NCBI GenBank assembly: GCA_021735645.1
Contig: JAIPGP010000010.1
Location: forward strand, 1 to 60,244
Origin: Candidatus Cloacimonadota bacterium
Lineage (GTDB): Bacteria; Cloacimonadota; Cloacimonadia; Cloacimonadales; TCS61
Direction: 5' to 3'
DNA: 60,244 bases
Positions 25,245-35,300 of this stretch are shown here, one piece after another (position 1 is the first letter of the stretch; every line of letters starts with the position of its first letter). The position numbers and the translations under genes were made by a program. Below the pieces are notes generated by a model, which had not been told where the DNA came from, made no database searches, and saw only the letters and a list, made by a program, of their open reading frames with translations.

Positions 25245-27311
25245 ATGAAAAGAGGAATACTGCTGATTTTTATTATTTTGGTTAACAGTCTGATGGGAGT
25301 GATCATTAATGTTCCGGGAGAACAGACTACAATTCAGAGCGGGATAATTGCTGCTGTGGATGGTGACACAGTGCTTGTGCAGCCGGGATTGTATCAGGAA
25401 GCAATTAATTTTTATGGGAAAGATATTGTGGTTGGTTCATTATTTCTCACAACTGCTGATACTACCTATATAGGTTCAACAACTATAGATGATGTGGTGA
25501 ATGATGGCTATATAGTAACATTTAACTGTAGTGAGAGCGATGAAGCAGTATTGACAGGTTTCACCATAGGTAGAAGCACCTTTGATACTTCCGGGATTTT
25601 ATGTGAAGCTTCCGAGCCGCAAATATTATCTAATCATATTTCTGTAGAAGGTATTTGGGGTATAAAATGTGATGGTTATTTTCTTACACCGTTTATTGAG
25701 GGGAATTATATAGAAAATGCCAGAAGGTGTATTCAGGTAGGAGGTGAATCACAGGCGGTAATAACCGGTAATCATCTAATTGTAGTGAATGAATTGTTAC
25801 CAGTGGGAGTGATTGTATTTGAGGCAGTACCGGTGATTAAAAATAATGTAATTGAAGGGAATATGACATATGCTTCAGAAGGCATCCATATCTTTGATGA
25901 TTGCCCAGGTGCCTATATCTTCAATAATACAATATCAAATTTATATGCAGGTATGGAAGTGGACGGCTTTTACGGGTGTGAAATCGTCAATAACCTGGTT
26001 AATAATTGTCATCATGGAATTATTATGACAATGGTGGATTGTCTTTGTCTTAATAATACAGTAGTTGATAATACTGGTTATGGATTTTACTGTGATGATT
26101 TTGATAGTCAGAGGATTATTAATTGCATATCCTGGGGTAATCATCCTAATATCAATAACTTTGCCATAGTGGGAGTTTACAATTCCTGCCTTGGAGGTGG
26201 GATAGTAATGCCTGAGATAGATTTTGGTGGTAACACAAACCGGAATCCCTGTTTTATTGATGCAGCCAATTATGATTATCGGTTAGCAGCACACAGTCCC
26301 TGTCGTGATGCCGGCTTAGTGGAAGTACCCGGCATAGAAATGCCAATCTTTGATTTAGAAGGAAATACGCGTATACAGGATGGGATTGGGGATGGTGAAC
26401 TGATCACTGATATGGGCTGTTATGAGGCAGCAACGGAAACTAATCCTGCTTGTATCACCGGATGCGTGAACCTGACTGGGGGTAATGGCAATATGACGGA
26501 TGTGTGTGTGGGCGTGGGTGCACCGGTACATCCTGATGAAGATGGGAACTATCTGATAGTCACACCAGTGGGCGAGGGGATTTGTAGTGTAACAGCGTGG
26601 CTGGAGAATTATTTACCGCAAACTGTAGAAGATGTTGAGTTAGCAGGGGGGCAAACGGTAAATGGAATAGACTTTGAGCTGGAATATTATGAGCCGGAGG
26701 AGTATTTGTCATTTAGTCCAGACACACTGTTTTTTCTCACTTATGATGATATTATTCAGGATGTCACAATGACGAATATATCTTTGGTGGATGTATATGT
26801 ATCCCGAGTTGCTTTTGATAGTCATGATTTTACTTATTCTGATGAATTTTCTCAGGTCTTGGCTCCCGGGGATAGTCTTGAATTTGAAGTCATGATGCAG
26901 ATACCTTGTGAGTCTGATGTGCGCGTACTGCAATATAACACAATGTTTGTGTTTAGCAGTCAGGGAATATTTGAAGTACCAATAGTCTGGGATAGCAGCT
27001 TAATGGGAGATGCTATTGATGAATCTTTGCCGGAATGCTCGATAAGTTTAAATAATTATCCTAATCCCTTTAATCCAGAGACAATGTTCAGCTTTGCATT
27101 ATCAGAGCCGGGGGTAGTGAAGCTGGAAATATATAATCTGAAAGGGCAGAAGGTGAAAACCCTGTGTGATGAATGGAGAACAGATATGAACCAGAAGATT
27201 TTATGGCAGGGAGATGATGAAAAGGGGCAGGCAGTGAGTACTGGGATATATTTTGCGCGACTGGAATATGGAGGCGTGAGTTATTGCCGGAAGTGTATAT
27301 TGTTGAAGTGA
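25245..27311 (+). CDS. Right-handed beta-helix exported protein with sorting domain
   Basis: 688 residues: signal peptide (MKRGILLIFIILVNSLMG), then a parallel beta-helix of the NosD/pectate-lyase-like type (about 20-390; 'TIQSGIIAAVDGDTVLVQPG', 'FNNTISNLYAG', 'LNNTVVDNTG' repeats), a carboxypeptidase-regulatory-like unit (about 400-480), an Ig-like domain (about 485-590), and the sorting module (YPNPFNPETMFSF, ending CILLK). Beta-helices of this kind bind or cut polysaccharides, but no lyase active site was recognised. The gene ends in TGA. RBS AGAGG precedes ATG 25245. The next gene begins 122 bp on. Confidence 0.87.
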   Translation: MKRGILLIFIILVNSLMGVIINVPGEQTTIQSGIIAAVDGDTVLVQPGLYQEAINFYGKDIVVGSLFLTTADTTYIGSTTIDDVVNDGYIVTFNCSESDEAVLTGFTIGRSTFDTSGILCEASEPQILSNHISVEGIWGIKCDGYFLTPFIEGNYIENARRCIQVGGESQAVITGNHLIVVNELLPVGVIVFEAVPVIKNNVIEGNMTYASEGIHIFDDCPGAYIFNNTISNLYAGMEVDGFYGCEIVNNLVNNCHHGIIMTMVDCLCLNNTVVDNTGYGFYCDDFDSQRIINCISWGNHPNINNFAIVGVYNSCLGGGIVMPEIDFGGNTNRNPCFIDAANYDYRLAAHSPCRDAGLVEVPGIEMPIFDLEGNTRIQDGIGDGELITDMGCYEAATETNPACITGCVNLTGGNGNMTDVCVGVGAPVHPDEDGNYLIVTPVGEGICSVTAWLENYLPQTVEDVELAGGQTVNGIDFELEYYEPEEYLSFSPDTLFFLTYDDIIQDVTMTNISLVDVYVSRVAFDSHDFTYSDEFSQVLAPGDSLEFEVMMQIPCESDVRVLQYNTMFVFSSQGIFEVPIVWDSSLMGDAIDESLPECSISLNNYPNPFNPETMFSFALSEPGVVKLEIYNLKGQKVKTLCDEWRTDMNQKILWQGDDEKGQAVSTGIYFARLEYGGVSYCRKCILLK

Positions 27312-27367
27312 TGAGACAGGAAGAATAGAACATGGATGCCACGGATTAGACGGATTTTGCACGGATA

Positions 27368-27801
27368 ATGTAATGTGAGGCTTATTTAATTTGGTATGCG
27401 TGAGTTAGAGTTTGATTTCAGGAGGATATTGTGATGAAGCGGAGTATAGTCATTTTAGTTGTATTTTTTAGTGTATTATTATCTAATGCTGCGGGGATAG
27501 AGTATTGCAGGTCATTTGACTATCCGCAGGTTAGTAATAAGGCTCAGGGGATGGTAATAGAATACGAAGATTGTCTTTTGAGTGGGGCAGAAGGAGAGCC
27601 TTATCTTCCCTGGCAAGGGATCAGTCTGCTATTACCGCAAAATGAATGTATAGAGACTATCTCGCTGAAATCTGTAGAATATTATGACAAAGAAGAACAG
27701 GGCTGTATAGCACCTGCCGGAAGGCAGTTTTTTATATCACAACCAGGCCCGGCAGATTATCAGCCGGTTCCTGATCCTGAGATATATGAGAAGGATGCAG
27801 T
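27368..27801. repeat. Leader/N-terminus block, copy 1
   Basis: This stretch covers the leader and roughly the first 125 codons of the C25 gene and is about 95% identical to 31938-32371 (offset 4570). Identity drops sharply at about 27802, where the two genes diverge. Confidence 0.8.
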
Positions 27802-30800
27802 ATTTCCGGCAAGTTGTCTGAGTGATTTTTCGACTGGTTTTCTATGCGGTCACAGTATCGGCAGTTTCAGGTTCTGCCCGGTGGAATACAATCCAGTGCA
27901 GGGGAGTTTGCGGTTTATTAAAAGCATTGAGCTTGAGATCAAGACGCAGGCAGTGGATAATGCAGAAGAACTTTCTGCGAATCTAAGAAGTACAAAGAAG
28001 GTGCAGGAACGGATTGAGATGATAGTAGAGAATCCAGAGGTATTTAACCGGTATAGTGAAACCAGCTTCCGACCCGATGATTATGATATACTTCTTATCA
28101 CAATAGGTTATTTGACCGATGAATTTGCTGAATATGTGGAATTCAAGGAATCAACGGGCTACAAAGTAGCAGTGGTAACTACAGGATATATCCAGTGGAA
28201 TTATCCAGGAGATGATGATGCTGATATGGTGCGGAACTGCATAATAGATTATTACCAGAATCATGGCATAGAATATGTGATACTGGGAGGAGATGCTGGT
28301 AATCCCAATGAGGAAGCAATCGTTCCTGCCCGTTATTTATTTGCTGAAAATCTCTTTATACCTTCTGATATGTATTACAGTAATCTGGATGGAGCCTGGA
28401 ATATAGATAATGATTATTATTATGGTGAGGCTGGTGAGGTGGACCCATATTCTGAAGTATCTATTGGTAGAATGTGTGTGGATTTGAGTATGGAAGCAGT
28501 AAATAGTATTAATAAGCATATCCTGTATCAGAATTCACCAGTAATAGAAGATATTGACAAAGTAGTGATGGCGGGAGAGTATTATGGTGGCTCAGTCTGG
28601 GGAGGAGACTACCTTGATCAGATTGTAAGTGGAGGTTACTTCAATGGTTATGCAACAACCGGAATATCAGGCAATATGAATATTAATTACCATTATGACC
28701 GTGATATGTTCTGGAGCAAATACGATTTGTTTGAAGAATTCTCAGAGAATGGACTCAATCTTATAATTCATGCAGGACACAGCAATACAGACTATAACAT
28801 GAAGATGTATAACTATGATCTTACCGAAGAAAATTTTACAAATGACGGAACAACAAGGGGGCTTGGAATTGGTTATTCACAAGGGTGTTATAATGGTGCT
28901 TTTGATAATTGTACTCCGGAAGAAATCATTGATGACTGTTTTGCGGAAAAGATAACGGGCGATATAACAGGCGGATTTGTAGCCTGTATAGCTAATTCGC
29001 GATATGGAACTTATGATGGTCATGGAACAAACAGTTCTACCCAGTTTCTTAGCCGTAAGTTCGTTGAAGGGATTTTTGGAGAAGAGATTTATAATATAGG
29101 GGATGCAAACACATATTCCCATGAAGCCGCAGCCGGTTTGATCGATGGTGATGAGTTAATGAAAATGGTATGTTATGGGACAAATTTATTTGGTGATCCT
29201 TCTCTGGATATATGGACGGCAGAGCCGGAAGATATAATTGCCACCTTGCCATTATTTGTGCCTTTGGGGGCAAGCCAGATCAGCATTCAGACAAGTATAG
29301 CCGGAGCCCGGGTGGCAATATTGCAGGATGGTTTGTTACTGGGTAGAGGGCTAACCAGAGCCAGTGGTATATTGAATCTTGAATTAGATCTGCCAGTAGA
29401 TAGTACTGCATATTTGGCTGTTTCGATTATCAGGCATAACTATAATCGTTATGAAGCAGAAATTGAGGTAGTTGCCAATCAACCTTATGTGATCTATCAG
29501 AGTCATTCTCTGGACGAATTATCAGGAAATGGCGATGGATTAGCAGATTACGGAGAGACAATTATACTCGATATGGAATTGAGTAATATTGGCATGGAAG
29601 ATGCAGATAATACAACTATCAATTTAACAACAGAAGATGAATTCATCAGTATAATTGATGGAGAAGAAAGCATTGGGCATTTTCCGGCAGAAACAATTAT
29701 CGAGATATTAGATGCTGTGAGTTTCTCTATTCAGGACAATGTGCCAGATCAGCATACAGCCGTATTTATGGTAACGGTTACAGGAGATACACAGGAGTGG
29801 TTATCTTTTTTTGAGATAGTGGTAAATGCTCCAGCCCTGCAGTATGGGGGAATTTCCATAGATGACAGTATTGAAGGGAATGAAAATGGAATTCTTGAGC
29901 CGGGAGAAACAGCCGCAATAAGCTTGGAAATACTCAATACCGGGCACAGTAATTCGCCATTTGCCAGTTTGGAATTATCTTCTGACAATCCAGAAATAAT
30001 AGTAATAGAAGACAGTGTGGAATTGGGAATAATAGCAGCAGACAGCTGTGGGACAGGAATCTTTACTGTTTCAGCAGGAGAAGATATAGAAATAGGTACA
30101 TCAGCGGGACTAACTCTATTTTGCCAGGCAGATAATTATACCTTTGAAGAAGAAATCCGCGAGTCAGTAGGTTTGATCATAGAGGATTTTGAAAGTGGTA
30201 ATTTTTCTACTTATGAATGGGAATCAGGTGGAGATGCAGCTTGGACGATAGAGACCTCGACAGTGTTTGAGGGCACTTACAGTATAAGATCAGGAGCTAT
30301 AGGTAACTTAGAAAACAGTATTCTGACTCTTTATGCAGCGGTACGATATAATAGTGAAATCAGTTTCATGTATCAAGTGTCATCTGATGCTAATAATGAT
30401 TGGCTCTTTTTTTGTATCGATGGTGTGGAGCAGTTTTCTATTTCTGGTGAGGTCGAGTGGTCAGAGGCACGGGTTCCAATCACCCGGGGAGTGCATATAC
30501 TGGAATGGCGCTATAGCAAGAATGGTAATGTAGCCAGTGGAGAAGATTGTGCCTGGCTGGATTATATAATATTCCCGCAGTTCAGAACACCTGAAGCACC
30601 GGCTTTGTCACTTGAAGCAGATGAAATACAGATGACCGTGGAAGAGCATGATACAGTAACCTCGCTGTTTAATATATCTAATGCTGGTGATGAGACTCTG
30701 CTGTGGCAGGTAAATAAATACTATCCTGATAGCCGTGGATCTGGTGGACCAGACGAATATGGATATGCCTGGATGGATAATAATGAATATAGTGAGATAG

Positions 30801-31828
30801 AATTTAACTGGATAGATATTTCCAGTACAGGAGTCGCTGTGGATTTTATTGATGAGAACACATCCACTGAGCTGATACCGATAGGATTTCCTTTTTATTT
30901 CTATGGTGAAGAATATGAAGAATTCAGGATCAATCCTAATGGCTGGATCGGTTTTGGTGAAGATAATACCGAGTCGGTGAATACTTCTTTGCCAAACAGT
31001 GATGCACCATGTCCGGCAATATTGCCGTTTTGGGATGACCTGCATCCGTTCATAGAAAATGAAGGTGGGGGAGTGGTGTATTATCAGGTTTATGATGGTC
31101 ATTTGGTGGTGATGTTTGATGATGTGTTCCATTTTTCGGGAAATAATGAAGGGACATACTCATTTGAAGTGATCATCTGGGTTGATGGGACGATAAAAAT
31201 GCAGTACAATACTTTGGTCGGTGATCTAGATTCATGTACAGTCGGTATCCAGAACTCTAATTTCAGTATAGGTTTGCCGGTAGTATTCAATGATACATAT
31301 CTGGAAGAGGGACTGGCAATTGAAATTAAAAAGATAGATGACTGGCTGGAGATATCTCCGCTCAGCGGAGAAATCAGTTATGGCGGGTCTCGGAATCTGG
31401 AGTTAATATTTGATACCGGGAACTTAGCGATTGGTGAATACCACTGTAACATGATCATTTGCACTAATGCTCCGGGACAGGAAGAAGTTATTGTCCCGAT
31501 AACTCTAACAATCGTGGAATCGGATACATTTGATAATAATTTGATCTACCCCACAAGTTGCCTGCATTGCAATTATCCCAATCCCTTTAATCCCTGCACA
31601 ACTATAAGCTATCAATTGGCAGAGGACACCGATGTAGAGCTGATGATATATAACATTAAAGGGCAGCATATTATCACGCTGGTGAATGGCTTGCAAGAGT
31701 CTGGAGAGCATTCTGTAGAGTGGCAGGGACTGGATAAGAAAGGTAATCAAATTTCCAGCGGTATTTATCTTTACAGATTGAGTGCAGGAAGCACCTCATT
31801 AGCCAGAAAGATGATATTATTGAAATAG
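27434..31828 (+). CDS. C25 (gingipain-like) cysteine peptidase with sorting domain, copy 1
   Basis: About 1464 residues. AGGAGG is 8 nt before ATG 27434 (a GTG directly upstream is an alternative). Layout: signal peptide 1-21; propeptide-like domain to about 200; peptidase C25 about 215-600, with the likely catalytic pair His450 (IIHAGHSN) and Cys486 (SQGCYNGAFD); CARDB-like Ig domains about 670-900; a MAM-like domain about 915-1050 ('IIEDFESGNFSTYEW', 'CAWLDYIIFP'); a nidogen-like beta domain about 1090-1300 ('INPNGWIGFGEDN', 'ILPFWDDLHP'); a BACON-like Ig domain; and a sorting module (YPNPFNPCTTISY, ending MILLK). It is probably an exported, surface-attached protease. Genes of the same family follow downstream. 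Confidence 0.9.
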   Translation: MKRSIVILVVFFSVLLSNAAGIEYCRSFDYPQVSNKAQGMVIEYEDCLLSGAEGEPYLPWQGISLLLPQNECIETISLKSVEYYDKEEQGCIAPAGRQFFISQPGPADYQPVPDPEIYEKDAVFPASCLSDFSTGFLCGHSIGSFRFCPVEYNPVQGSLRFIKSIELEIKTQAVDNAEELSANLRSTKKVQERIEMIVENPEVFNRYSETSFRPDDYDILLITIGYLTDEFAEYVEFKESTGYKVAVVTTGYIQWNYPGDDDADMVRNCIIDYYQNHGIEYVILGGDAGNPNEEAIVPARYLFAENLFIPSDMYYSNLDGAWNIDNDYYYGEAGEVDPYSEVSIGRMCVDLSMEAVNSINKHILYQNSPVIEDIDKVVMAGEYYGGSVWGGDYLDQIVSGGYFNGYATTGISGNMNINYHYDRDMFWSKYDLFEEFSENGLNLIIHAGHSNTDYNMKMYNYDLTEENFTNDGTTRGLGIGYSQGCYNGAFDNCTPEEIIDDCFAEKITGDITGGFVACIANSRYGTYDGHGTNSSTQFLSRKFVEGIFGEEIYNIGDANTYSHEAAAGLIDGDELMKMVCYGTNLFGDPSLDIWTAEPEDIIATLPLFVPLGASQISIQTSIAGARVAILQDGLLLGRGLTRASGILNLELDLPVDSTAYLAVSIIRHNYNRYEAEIEVVANQPYVIYQSHSLDELSGNGDGLADYGETIILDMELSNIGMEDADNTTINLTTEDEFISIIDGEESIGHFPAETIIEILDAVSFSIQDNVPDQHTAVFMVTVTGDTQEWLSFFEIVVNAPALQYGGISIDDSIEGNENGILEPGETAAISLEILNTGHSNSPFASLELSSDNPEIIVIEDSVELGIIAADSCGTGIFTVSAGEDIEIGTSAGLTLFCQADNYTFEEEIRESVGLIIEDFESGNFSTYEWESGGDAAWTIETSTVFEGTYSIRSGAIGNLENSILTLYAAVRYNSEISFMYQVSSDANNDWLFFCIDGVEQFSISGEVEWSEARVPITRGVHILEWRYSKNGNVASGEDCAWLDYIIFPQFRTPEAPALSLEADEIQMTVEEHDTVTSLFNISNAGDETLLWQVNKYYPDSRGSGGPDEYGYAWMDNNEYSEIEFNWIDISSTGVAVDFIDENTSTELIPIGFPFYFYGEEYEEFRINPNGWIGFGEDNTESVNTSLPNSDAPCPAILPFWDDLHPFIENEGGGVVYYQVYDGHLVVMFDDVFHFSGNNEGTYSFEVIIWVDGTIKMQYNTLVGDLDSCTVGIQNSNFSIGLPVVFNDTYLEEGLAIEIKKIDDWLEISPLSGEISYGGSRNLELIFDTGNLAIGEYHCNMIICTNAPGQEEVIVPITLTIVESDTFDNNLIYPTSCLHCNYPNPFNPCTTISYQLAEDTDVELMIYNIKGQHIITLVNGLQESGEHSVEWQGLDKKGNQISSGIYLYRLSAGSTSLARKMILLK

Positions 31829-31935
31829 AGAGGGGGGGGGGGAGTAATTGAAAATTGAAAATGTAAAATGTAAAATTGAATGTAATGTAATTTAAGATGA
31901 TTAGCCACGGAACACACTGAACACACGGAATAATG
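31829..31935. repeat. G11 homopolymer followed by low-complexity words
   Basis: Three bases after the stop codon a run of 11 G (31832-31842) is followed by 'AATTGAAAATTG', 'AATGTAAAATGTAAAAT', 'GAATGTAATGTAAT' and 'CACGGAA' words. No gene. The copy-2 leader block begins right after it. Confidence 0.7.
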
Positions 31936-31937
31936 TA

Positions 31938-32371
31938 ATGTAATGTGGGGCTTATTTAATTTGGTATGCGTGAGTTAGAGTTTGATTTCAGGAGGATATT
32001 GTGATGAAGCAAAGTATAGTCATTTTAGTTGTATTTTTTAGTGTATTATTATCTAATGCTGCGGGGATAGAGTTTTGCAGGTCATTTGACTATCCGGAGG
32101 TTAGTAATAAGGCTCAGGGGATGGTGATAGAATACGAAGATTGTCTTTTGAGTGGGGCAGAAGGAGAGCCTTATCTTCCCTGGCAGGGGATCAGTCTGCT
32201 ATTACCGCAAAATGAATGTATAGAGACTATAACGCTGAAATCTGTAGAATATTATGACAAAGAAGAGCGGGGCGATATTGCACCAGCCGGCAGGCAGTTT
32301 TTTATATCACAACCAGGCCCGGCAGATTATCAGCCGGTTCCTGATCCTGAGATATATGAGAAGGATGCAAA
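31938..32371. repeat. Leader/N-terminus block, copy 2
   Basis: Partner of 27368-27801. It contains the same ribosome site and start (GTGATGAAGC) and the same first 125 codons with about 5% changes. Confidence 0.8.
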
Positions 32372-35300
32372 ATTCCCTATAAGTTGTCTGAGTGGCTATA
32401 CTACAGGTTATTTATGTGGTCACAGCATAGGCAGTATGAGGATTTGTCCGGTGGAATATAATCCTATAAAGCAGACTGTGCGCTTTATAAAAAGCATTGA
32501 GCTTGAGATCAAAACGGAGTCTGTTGCCAATGTAATGAAACTCATGGCTAATTTAAGGAGTAGAAAAAAGGTGGAGGAACGGATCGAGAGGATAGTAGAG
32601 AATTCGGAAGCTTTAGCGGGGTATAGTTATCGTGAGGATTATAGAACGGGGGATTGTGATCTGCTGATAATCACCAGCACTGTTTTTGGAGAGAATTTTG
32701 CTGAATACATTAACTACAAAGAATCCACAGGTTATATGACAAGTCTGAAATATGTAGAAGATATTTATAATGAATATAGTGGGATAGATGAAGCTGAGCA
32801 GGTACGTAATTGTATAATTGACTACTATCAGAATAATAATCTTGAATATGTGCTCTTAGGTGGGGATGCGGGTAATATTTATGAAGAAGCCATTGTGCCG
32901 CATCGGGAAATGATGTTGTATTCACTGCCATCAGATGTTTATTATTCCAATCTGGATGGAACTTTTTATGATGAGGAAAGTGGGGATTGGGGCAATTATG
33001 GGGATATGGATATGTATTCTGAGATTGCTGTGGGCAGGTGGTGTGTGGATTGTGCGAATGAGATCACTATTATGAGCACAAAACATATAAATTATCAGAA
33101 TGAGCCGGTAATAAATGATATCTGCAAGGGGTTAATGGTAGGGGAGCAGCTTGATGAGTGGACATGGGGTGGAGACTATAAACATGAAATTGCAACTGGC
33201 GGATATTTCAATGGTTATGAGACAGCAGGATTCCCTGCTTATTACAGTATTACTGAATTATATGAAAGTCTGGGCGGATTTGAAAATGTGGATATTTTTA
33301 ATGAGTTTTCCAATCTTGGAACTCATTTGGTGAATCATTTGGGTCATTCAAACCCGACCTATAACATGAAGGTGAATAATAGCGACCTGGTAGAGGAGAA
33401 TTTCACTAATAACGGTATTACCAGAGGATTAGCAATTGGCTATTCACAAGGCTGTTATAATGGTTCTTTTGATAATTATCATTTCAATGGATACTACACA
33501 GAAGATTGTTTTGCTGAGAAAATGACAGGCGGGATCAGTGGTGGAGAAGTTGCCTGCATTGCCAATTCCCGTTCTGGTTATTACTCGTATGGCAACACAG
33601 ACGGAGCATCTCAGTATTATGACCGTATGTTTTTTGATGGATTGTTTGGTGAGGATATTACGAAAATCGGTGAGATTAACAGTTTTTCACATGAAGCTGA
33701 TGTGAGTCAATTGGAAATATTTGTGCTGAGAGAGATATTTTATGAAACGAATTTATTCGGAGACCCCAGCCTGGACATCTGGACGGAAGAGCCTTTGGTG
33801 ATGAATGTGATACTGCCCGAAAGTGCAAATCAGGGAGACACGGAGATCAATATTGAAACTGGAGTGGAAGGTGCCAGAGCAGCATTGCTTTCTGAGGGAG
33901 AGTTATTAGCACGAGGTATCACAAATATAGAGGGTGATCTTACTCTGAACGTGCCAGAGGGTATAGCTTCTCCATATCCGCTTCAGGTATCTGTAATAGC
34001 CCATAATTATCAGAGATATACCGGTGAAATAGAAGTTTTAACGCCGTCAGCATACGTGGTTTATCAAGCTTGTGCTATTCATGACGAGACTGGTAACAAT
34101 AATAATGCCATAGATTTTGGCGAGACGATAAGCCTTGATCTGGCAGTAATTAATGGAGGTGATGAAGAAGCAGGAGCCTGCAGTTTTGTACTTAATAGCC
34201 TATCCGATGCGGTAACACTCATTGATTATCAGGAAACTTCGGGTGCAATAGGAGCTGGCGAGATAGAGGAATTGGAGCTGGCATTCAGTTTTATGGTAAG
34301 TGATGCAGCAGCGGATAGCCAGCAATTAGAATTCACACTTACAGTGAGTAGTGAGGGAGAGGAATGGGAATCAGGATTTACGCAGGAGGTACTCGCACCT
34401 GAACTGGTATATGAAAGCTTTAGCATTGATGACAGCATTCAGGGGAATAATAATGGCATGTTAGACCCGGGTGAGGGGGTGGAACTTCATTTGCAAATAG
34501 GCAATAATGGACACAGCACAGCACCTGCAGGAGTGGCAAATCTATCAAGCTATAATCCCAATATAACAATTGATGACCTTGATGTAGCATTTACAGAGAT
34601 CATCCCAAATGGAAACACAGAACTGTTATTTAGTGTGATAGCCTCTGATGGTCTGGAAATAGGCTCAGAAGTGGACTTTTACCTGAACTGTCAGGCAGGT
34701 AACTACAATCTGGAACACGTTTTCAGCTCTACCTCCGGTTTGATAATGGAAGATTTTGAATCAGCAGATTTCAGTATGTTTAATTGGGAATTTCCTGATG
34801 ATGTAGATTGGGAAATAGATACTTTGGCTTATGAAGGAGAATATTCTGCCTGCTGCGGTGAAACAGAACAGCAGGATGCCAGTACATTATCACTGGATTG
34901 TGATGTGATGTTCGATAGTGAAATTGTATTCTGCTGCAAAGTGTCATGTTATAGATTTGCGGACTATTTGATCTTCAAGATAGACGATGAAGAAATCTGG
35001 CAATGGACTGGCGAAGTGCCCTGGGTGGAGGTGAGTTTCCCGGTAACGCAGGGTCATCACACCTTTGAATGGAGCTATGAAAAACAAGCCAATGATATTG
35101 GTGGAGCTAACCGTGTGTGGCTGGATAATATCAGGTTTCCTGCCCTGGGAATCCCTGGAACTGCAGAACTTGTATTTGATCAGGAGCAGATTTCAATTAC
35201 TGCTGAGCAGGGTGGAACAGGGTCAGCAAATCTGACACTAATTAATCAGGGAGAAGAAAATCTGCATTGGGAAGGTAGTAAATACTACCTGGATAGCCGT

